NCBI RefSeq assembly: GCF_000003605.2
Contig: NW_003158755.1
Span: 34,778-59,047 of the forward strand
Length of the DNA: 24,270 nucleotides
Direction of reading: 5' to 3'
Origin: Saccoglossus kowalevskii
Lineage: Eukaryota; Hemichordata; Enteropneusta; Harrimaniidae
In this document: piece after piece, positions 18,452 through 24,270 of the stretch
How positions within the stretch are numbered: the stretch's first letter is position 1
Layout of the letters: every line of letters begins with the position of its first letter
Position numbers and translations under genes: made by a program
Notes under the pieces: model-generated
What the model was told of the DNA's origin: nothing
What the model saw: the letters and a program-made list of their open reading frames with translations, nothing else
Databases searched by the model: none

Positions 18452-19507
18452 TGTCTAGACTGGCGCAGTCGGGGCGATTAATTTGTTTTTGGAGTTTAAA
18501 TAAAATAAAAAAGTCACGAAATGGAGGTGTTAGTGCGAAATCCCCTGTAACTGCGAAATCACCCAGACTGCATGACCCTCTATCGACACTGCAGGAACCC
18601 GTCGATTTTTCAACAGCTAATTATGTTAATGAGTGTTATAATTGACAATCATCTAAGTCAATCACAACGTTTCTTCTACTGACCTCTGACGGAGAAGACG
18701 TCGGCTGATTGTAGCAGCCGATTTTGTTTTAATTCTACGACTATTTTTTACATTTTCTATGCTACATTCGAAGTCGATTTTTGACGGCTACGACAAACTC
18801 GAATTTCAACATGCCGCCATGTTGGGTCTTGTCGCATACGACTTGTTTACCACTTCCGTGTGACTGAGAATGTTCTAGAACCGTACTGTGTCTGGGTGGA
18901 ATTTTTAGAAGCTGGTTGAATAGGTAATAGGACACTGTAGGAGGCAATATAAGGTAATGGAACATTCTAGAAATTTGTAGTAAATTCCAGACTCATTATG
19001 TATGCTGATGTGATGGTCTATTTATAGACAGTGTGGGTATATATAGGGGAGTTGTTCAGCACTGAGATCAGATCGGAGATCTCGTTGAATTGTATTGGAG
19101 TTTAAGTATCTAGTTATTGAAGTAATGGAGTTTTACCGCGTTATTGTACTTGATGTTTGCAGAGTATAATAATACCAGTACCAGTTGAAACCTCATCTGT
19201 TGGCTCCGTGTTCGTATTTTATCATCGCCGCCAGGGAAGTCTTTTTGTTACTGTTGCCATTTTGGTATTTGAACCATCACACTTGTACTATACCAATTAC
19301 GTTTATACGGTAATATTACGTTGCATGTGACAGGTCTGCAGTGTGACCTTTGCCATGTTGCATCATGAATATTTAATAGCAATGAATTTCCTGCACAATG
19401 AACCAGTCGGTGTGATTTCGCGCTAACACCTCCATTTTGCTCTTTTTTATTTTTTTTAAACTACAAAAAAAAATAAATTAATCGCCTCGACTGCGCCAGT
19501 CTATGTC
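18452..19507. mobile_element. Non-autonomous DNA transposon with ~90-bp terminal inverted repeats
   Basis: The left end TAGACTGGCGCAGTCG (from 18456) is mirrored by CGACTGCGCCAGTCTA (to 19503). Complementarity continues through a GGCGATTAATTT block, an A/T-rich stretch and ATGGAGGTGTTAG to GCGAAATC (18456-18542 against 19414-19503), then with gaps to about 18598/19387. Directly outside, TGTC occurs on both sides (18452-18455 and 19504-19507), a candidate target duplication; if the outermost TA is the duplication instead, the ends fit Tc1/mariner. The 0.8-kb interior has no transposase. Confidence 0.75.
18701..18721. repeat. Hairpin inside the TIR element
   Basis: TCGGCTG (18701-18707) and CAGCCGA (18715-18721) form a 7-bp stem with a seven-base loop. 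It lies in the interior of the transposon. A TATATATA box at about 19039-19046 is also present in the interior. Confidence 0.5.
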
Positions 19508-20151
19508 TTGCTCTCAAATCTACAGTCACACAAATATTAACGGGAATTTTATGTTATTGACAATTACTTATTTTATATCCATTCTGCTGTATTTTGTTCT
19601 CAAAATTTTAAGACAGAGACAGGAGAACTACAGTACTGTGTGACGGAACACAGTCCCTCTATCCCAGTCTGGAAACGCTTCGCAGTCTATTGTCCCAGGG
19701 AAGTTGCGGGTAAATAAACCGTTCACACTTCGCCACGACGCTGAACGTACACTAACTTGAGCACTACAATCACAAACTGCAAACAGAACATATTACCGTG
19801 ATTTTTCAAAATACGAACATCCGAAAGAAAAAAATAACAACATCACAAAAATTTAAATCTACATATCTATTCACATTTAAAAAATATTGTAGTTGAAAGC
19901 AGTTTTTCTCACAGGGGCTTGACGATCTATTCCTCTCAATGCGTGGACGTCTATGGGGCCGTGCGACTATGTCCCGGTACAGGACCTTACCCTTGCTCAA
20001 AATAATAGAAACTATGGAATTAAAACAGTTTAGTAATGTAAAGCAAGCATATCTTATTAAATTTAATCATCACGCTCCGAAACCACAAAAATCACTAATA
20101 CTTGTTTCCGGCCGATCAGCTTGCACTATATATAAGACAAGAGAGGAAACA
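19508..20151. other. Intergenic stretch upstream of the lectin/VWD gene
   Basis: No supported gene. A 93-codon frame (19939-20220) runs into the dispersed repeat and shows no domain. Confidence 0.4.
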
Positions 20152-20270
20152 AAATATGCACACATTTTTCTAGCTGCCGAAAATCATACCTCAAAATACA
20201 AAATACCTTGTCCAAACTAGTTACGAGTGCTTATAAGACATTGAACTATCGCAAAATGTTGTCCGATTAC
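20152..20270 (+). repeat. Dispersed repeat, copy B
   Basis: Second copy of the repeat seen at 8262-8375, same orientation, with TAGCTGCCGAAAATCATACC and GAGTGCTTATAAGA conserved. It ends about 45 bp upstream of the TATA box of the lectin/VWD gene, so it may supply part of that promoter. Confidence 0.75.
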
Positions 20271-20310
20271 ATACAAATCATATATTTTTCCATATTTTCC
20301 GCGGAAAGGT

Positions 20311-20322
20311 AATATATATATT
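20311..20322 (+). promoter_or_regulatory. TATA box of the lectin/VWD gene
   Basis: AATATATATATT lies 50-60 bp upstream of the start codon at 20372, leaving room for a short 5' UTR with initiation near 20340-20350. No other TATA-like sequence is this close to the signal-peptide exon. Confidence 0.5.
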
Positions 20323-20371
20323 GTGTTGACGTGCGGTGACACTTATACTGTGACTACGACGTCTCTCAACG

Positions 20372-20440
20372 ATGAGAAGAATGTTGCGCTTACTAATAAT
20401 ACACACCATTTCAAGTGTTGCTGTAGCAGCTTCGGTCAAG
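20372..20440 (+). CDS. Exon 1: signal peptide
   Basis: Twenty-three codons starting MRRMLRLLIIH, continuing TISSVAVAAS and ending VK. Two Arg precede a hydrophobic core and small residues (AVAAS) give a signal-peptidase site. The exon ends in phase 0 at an AAG/GTTAGT donor. ATG 20372 is the first start after the TATA box. Confidence 0.7.
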
Positions 20441-23400
20441 GTTAGTTTACAGTGAACGTTATCGTCTAGTTATACAAATTATTTTCAAACTGGTCAGTAG
20501 AGTGTTAGTTACAGGTATAGTATGCAATGATTGCCAGTTTTACCATTCGAAAACTAACTTTCATACAGACAAACGTCACTCCTCACTATTGGAAGTCTTC
20601 GTTTTTTTTCAATGAACAGGCAATTTTATTAACAGTGAAATCGCGAAATTATGAAATTGTCAGGTCATGTGAAAATGTTATAATAAATTTCAAAAATTTT
20701 GTTGGGTTCAATGATCGACGTACTAAAAATAAACTGGAAGTCCGCTGCGTCCAAGAGAAAACAATTGCACACGAGTACGTGAAGTAAGTTTCTTTCCCAA
20801 TTTGATGGTTTGTGGCTGCTTAAAACCAAGTTGCATCCGCTAATTATTGAGTCATCTATGCATATTTATGCTTGTATATTTTCCTGTTATGTTTAATTTT
20901 TTGTATGTCTTGGCGAAACAAAAGTAGAAATTATAGACTAAACTTGGAATATTTTGAAATCGGCAATTATTGTTTCTGACTCCTGAAAGGGTGGGAACTG
21001 TCCGGATTTAGCTGCAACACGTTGATATCGACAGTTTGGTTGAGATTTTGATAGAAACGTAATGTAATCATTTGTATTAAATACGATACTGTACTCACTC
21101 TTTCACTGAGCTAGTCCAACAGCTGGGGCATACTATGTACCCCCCCCTCCTATCCCTCCCAGACCCAACGTTTTTGGACTTTTTTGTGTTGAACAATAAA
21201 ACAACATTTAACATTACCCAGTTTTCGCTGCTCAGTATCAGATTCACGTTATTTTAACAAAATCGCATGTAACTGCGTACGTGTGTGCGTTCGATAGGAG
21301 CATTGTGCTCCACAAGCTAGTTAATGTGCTTTGGTTTTGCCCCAAATCAAACACGTGTATTCTCTCTATATAGACGTTAATAAATGTATGAATATATCTT
21401 GTATTCTTGAAAAGTGAAATATTTACATTATGTTATGAGTTTGTCAGCCAACAGCAGTTATGTTTCAATATTTTGACGACGAATATGTACGACATTCTAC
21501 AGATAAAATTTGAAAAATTCATCTGCTATTTATACAATTATGTTTCACGTGGCTCTTGATTGTTCCTTTCCCCTCGAAACGATGCGTATGATTTGTATAG
21601 TAATAATTATGGACATGAATTCATGCTACCATTCATCATTATTAATATTTCTTTTTATTATTATTTCACAGAAGATACATTTTGAGAAGCGATCAGGTAA
21701 GTAGTAATTTAATTCACAAGATGGTAATTTTGCGACTCAATTATTCATCATTTGTTCATCTAACACATAATTCCTGTCACGTGTTACCGCTGATAAATTG
21801 ACTGCAGACATAACGCTATACAGTACAGCCACAGTCTTAGAGCTGAGTGGATTGTTATTTTAAACCTACAGTTTAACCAGAGTCAATATTTTTGTGTTTT
21901 TTTGTTCTTCAAAAATCTTTTCGAGTTTACGAAGTTAGTAAATAGGAAAATAAGATGTTCAGAGGTGTTTGACAGATTTGTCAAATTTCCAAATATACGT
22001 AAACCTACCCAGAGGAAATATGAGAGTGTCCTCACGTGCGTAATCTGCCACTGGTGGGGTGGACAGTAGGGGTAGATAATATACAGTAGAGCCAAAGACT
22101 TACATTCGCTCATATTCATCTTTGACGGCGACCATCTATGCGAACATTATGCTCTGGAAATTGTAAGCGGTACATTTTACAAGTCATGTCGTAGTTGTTA
22201 GCGAGTGAAAGCTGTGGTTGAACGGGATATGAAACTTGGTAACCTACAATATAAACATTAACAAATGTGTGTATTATTTGTTATAACTTCATTGTTATTA
22301 CATAATTCGAATAACTTTGATATCACAGTGTCGATAATCTATATACAACGGAATATCAAAGTAAAAACACGACGTTATCTTTAACGGCATTTCAGTCAGT
22401 TTTACAGACTAGTTAGTAAATATGAGTTATGTATCATTCAGGAACGAAAGAACATTAAATGACTAATTATTAATTTATATTTCTAGCAAACTATGAAATA
22501 GTTTTTGGTCGAATGATATATGCCGAAGCAGAAGCTTCTTGTGCTGCCATCAATGGAAAACCCGCACAGATCTGCTCAGAGGCAGAACAGAATGCAGTAG
22601 AAACATTAAGAGATACCATAGGAAACGATAATAATAATAATTATCTAATAATAATGAAATATTACTTCATCGCAATGATAAATAAACACCAATTCAACAA
22701 TTTAAAATATCCATAAAGCTGCGCATTATACCGTGCATTTCGATTTTAGGTCACAAGTGTGACAGACTTTTCTCAAGAGAAGGCGATTTACAATGTTGGA
22801 AAAACGTACTATGATGCATTTTTCGTCATAAGTTTAGAATAATCAATTGTAATGAGCCATTTATGTTCATACTATCATATATGAAGAGTAATATCTTAAC
22901 AATTGAATAACAATTGAAACAAAAATGGGTTTATCTTGATATTACCGAGGTGATAAGATTGTAGTGTTCTTGTAGTGTTAAACCTGTAGTATTGTGGTTC
23001 AGCTGAATCCAACTGACATCAGCTAATAACACATTAATCTGATTATAGTGCAGCCAAGATGGCAGGCTATGTATGGAATTCTTTGCCGTGTTACACAGCG
23101 GAAAGAGGTGTTATTTGTGAGATACAACCCGGTGAGTTTATTATTCTGTTTTTATTGAAAACATTTTTTTCCTGAAAACAACGGTCTGGATGTTCTTCTT
23201 ATATTTACAACTTCGACCAATAGACCTTCGTAGCGTCCTAGTGTTTCATTTTCCCCGCCATTTCGACCACAGATCATTCAATATGTGTAATAGTGAACAC
23301 GATGACTGGAAGAGTGGAAAACTATTTGAGGGGCAAACCAAGTCTCGTGGCAAACCAAGTATCGCGGTACTATCACTTTCAACGGGATCTTGGCGGTCAT

Positions 23401-23859
23401 TTGCGTCGAAAATCAACTCCGCGATATGGCATTCATACTTCTGAGTAAATATAGGTGCATTAATAGATTATAAATCTTATACACCTTAATATTTGACCTT
23501 TCTCATGTACTTGACAAATTGTACAATTGTTGTATACGCAGTATCGTCTAAGTTATATGTTCATGATATATGCACTAAATACGACTCAGTGGTGTAAACT
23601 CCATCGTGTGTGTTTTATTATAACAGGTGTTTCTGGTGCTCCACACATGACGTCATTCGACGGTCGACCATTTAGTTTCCAAGGTATATGCTGGTATACT
23701 ATGTTTAAAGACTGCTCGTCTAATCCTGGCTTTGAAGTTACAGCTGAGTTTGAGCCGAGAAACATCAATACGCTGGAACAAGTCAGAACGCGAACTGTTT
23801 CTCTTAATATAACTGTTGGAGGTGACTTTGTTGTCATTAATGGATTGAACGTCGTTACA
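20372..23859 (+). CDS. Secreted C-type lectin / von Willebrand D domain protein, partial, possibly broken
   Basis: Five coding exons can be supported: 20372-20440, 21672-21696, 22487 to about 22600-22628, 23049-23131 and 23627-23859; the VWD domain is incomplete, so more exons must follow. Domain order is signal peptide, C-type lectin-like domain, VWD. Such proteins are extracellular; the lectin domain usually binds glycans or proteins, and VWD domains mediate disulfide-linked assembly. Phases agree at exon 1/2 (0), 2/3 (1) and 4/5 (1). Exon 4 needs an incoming phase 2, but the preceding lectin exon has no good donor and the central lectin segment (WIGL-like and the long loop with sugar-binding residues) is not encoded between 22600 and 23048. 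Either a deleted exon makes this a pseudogene, or the lectin fold is shortened. The family is clear; function is not. Confidence 0.7.
20441..21671 (+). other. Intron 1
   Basis: Runs from the GTTAGT donor to a TTATTATTTCACAG acceptor. It contains an 83-codon open stretch (20521-20783) with splice-like ends, rejected on phase grounds, and a C-rich tract at 21140-21166 that is G-quadruplex-forming on the other strand. Confidence 0.5.
21672..21696 (+). CDS. Exon 2: 25-nt micro-exon
   Basis: Encodes KIHFEKRS plus the first base of the next codon (phase 0 in, phase 1 out). A strong pyrimidine-rich acceptor precedes it and a near-consensus donor (TCAG/GTAAGT) follows. It joins the signal peptide to the lectin domain in frame. 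Confidence 0.6.
22487..22628 (+). CDS. Exon 3: N-terminal half of the C-type lectin domain
   Basis: Preceded by TTTATATTTCTAG. In phase 1 it reads ANYEIVFGRMIYAEAEASC then AAINGKPAQICSEAEQNAVE, a typical start of a C-type lectin domain (tyrosine-rich strand, AEAxxxC helix with the first structural Cys, then the NGxxAxICSxxE segment). After TLRDTIGND the frame enters an AAT repeat and stops at 22714-22716. The 3' end is approximate: no GT donor occurs between 22597 and 22731. Confidence 0.75.
22629..22656. repeat. AAT/ATA microsatellite at the exon 3 boundary
   Basis: A run of ATA/AAT triplets, interrupted once, begins exactly where the lectin homology ends, in the position where a splice donor is needed. 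Expansion may have destroyed the donor. Confidence 0.7.
23049..23131 (+). CDS. Exon 4: C-terminal end of the C-type lectin domain
   Basis: Acceptor CTGATTATAG, donor CCCG/GTGAGT. In phase 2 it encodes AAKMAGYVWNSLPC then YTAERGVICEIQP: the final strands of the lectin fold, with the WN-x-LPC and GxICE motifs supplying two conserved Cys. Phase 1 out agrees with exon 5. A second AG four bases later is a possible alternative acceptor. Confidence 0.75.
23627..23859 (+). CDS. Exon 5: first part of a von Willebrand factor D domain
   Basis: Acceptor TTATTATAACAG, donor ACA/GTAAGT. Encodes GVSGAPHMTSFDGRPFSFQ then GICWYTMFKDCSSNPGFEVT, AEFEPRN, and a strand ending GGDFVVINGLNVVT. The H-x-TFDG-x-F start and the C-x-YT-x-x-DC block are VWD hallmarks. 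Phase 1 in, phase 0 out. The rest of the domain, including its later Cys, must lie in exons beyond 23859; none is recognisable up to the end of the window. Confidence 0.85.
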
Positions 23860-24270
23860 GTAAGTGACTTGCTCATGACATAACTCATGTCATTATACCT
23901 TATTTTAGAAGAGTTTGGAATTTTTTCTGTTGAACATGATATTTTACAAACTTCATACATGACTTTTTGTCTGGTTTCTGCAGACCAAAATAATTGGCTG
24001 TACAAATGATTGCTAGTTGAACTTCCTGAAATAATGCAATTTATTTTTATTTTAAATTGTTGTGCCTCGAGTCAGTTCCAGACATCGAATGTCACTGTTG
24101 CAAGCGCAGACATAATAGTATTGTGCATTTTGTCACAGAAACCATAAACATGTTTGGGACTAAATGACTGTGTGGCCATGACTAAATCAAACAGTAATTT
24201 AATATGTTGGCCTAGCATCAACCAGGCCTTATCGAAGACAAAATTAACCAACGCCCCCCCTAAATAACAT
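23860..24270 (+). other. Probable intron after exon 5
   Basis: An acceptor-like TTTCTGCAG occurs near 23983, but the phase-0 reading after it gives ten codons and a stop, without VWD similarity. A C8 run lies near the right edge (about 24255-24262). Confidence 0.45.

Noticed and set aside
18458-18475. TGGCGCAGTCGG as the primer-binding site of an LTR retrotransposon, or a tRNA A-box.
   Set aside because: The sequence occurs at both ends in inverted orientation with matching flanks, no LTR pair and no B-box was found; a DNA transposon end explains it better.
20521-20783. Open 83-codon stretch with a TATAG acceptor and a GAA/GTAAGT donor inside intron 1, a possible extra exon.
   Set aside because: It ends in phase 2. 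Joined to the micro-exon it forces exon 3 into a frame that stops after four codons. Skipping it gives perfect phase agreement. No domain was recognised.
23983-24014. Possible next VWD exon after a TTTCTGCAG acceptor.
   Set aside because: Phase-0 reading stops after ten codons and lacks VWD similarity.

Overview
The window is AT-rich, intron-containing animal DNA with decayed transposons and tandem repeats. No bacterial or organellar gene is visible. The secreted C-type lectin plus von Willebrand D gene, the DIRS-like, CR1-like and mariner-type elements, and a long C2H2 zinc-finger gene fit an invertebrate deuterostome; a hemichordate is my best guess. That placement is inference from family content, not from a marker gene.

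Layout. 351-1712 (minus) is a C2H2 zinc-finger gene with 11 intact fingers, one dead finger and a non-finger tail, all in one coding exon. 1.93-5.57 kb is a degenerate tandem-repeat array of roughly 85-130 bp units, interrupted by a decayed DIRS-like tyrosine-recombinase retrotransposon (about 2413-5280, minus) that still shows inverted terminal repeats, an internal copy of its terminus, and remnants of reverse transcriptase, RNase H and recombinase. 5.6-11.1 kb has no supported gene, but holds a 57-bp minisatellite, a repeated 36-bp block, several hairpins, one copy of a dispersed repeat and a local 130-bp duplication. 11.16-12.42 kb is a 5'-truncated CR1-like LINE (minus) with a TAA-type 3' tail. 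13.01-13.61 kb is the 5' part of a mariner-type transposon with a frameshifted transposase. 13.6-18.4 kb has no supported gene, but includes a ~75-bp tandem array (16.17-16.80 kb), a compact YY1/X-box motif cluster (17.26-17.30 kb) and a G-rich tract. 18.45-19.51 kb is a 1.05-kb non-autonomous DNA transposon with ~90-bp terminal inverted repeats and matching flanks.

The best protein-coding locus besides the zinc-finger gene lies on the plus strand from about 20.31 kb and runs off the right end of what I can follow. It has a TATA box, a signal-peptide exon (20372-20440), a 25-nt micro-exon (21672-21696), an exon encoding the N-terminal half of a C-type lectin domain (from 22487), an exon encoding its C-terminal end (23049-23131) and the first exon of a von Willebrand factor D domain (23627-23859). 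Splice phases agree at three of the four joins. The exception is between the two lectin exons, where the central lectin exon is absent and the expected donor is replaced by an AAT-type microsatellite. The locus is therefore either a damaged family member or one using an unusual structure.

I found no CRISPR, rRNA or tRNA gene and no clear new defence or biosynthetic system. The most interesting items are the broken lectin/VWD gene, the DIRS-like element nested in a tandem array, the TIR element with clean ends, and the zinc-finger array whose variation is concentrated at DNA-contact positions.
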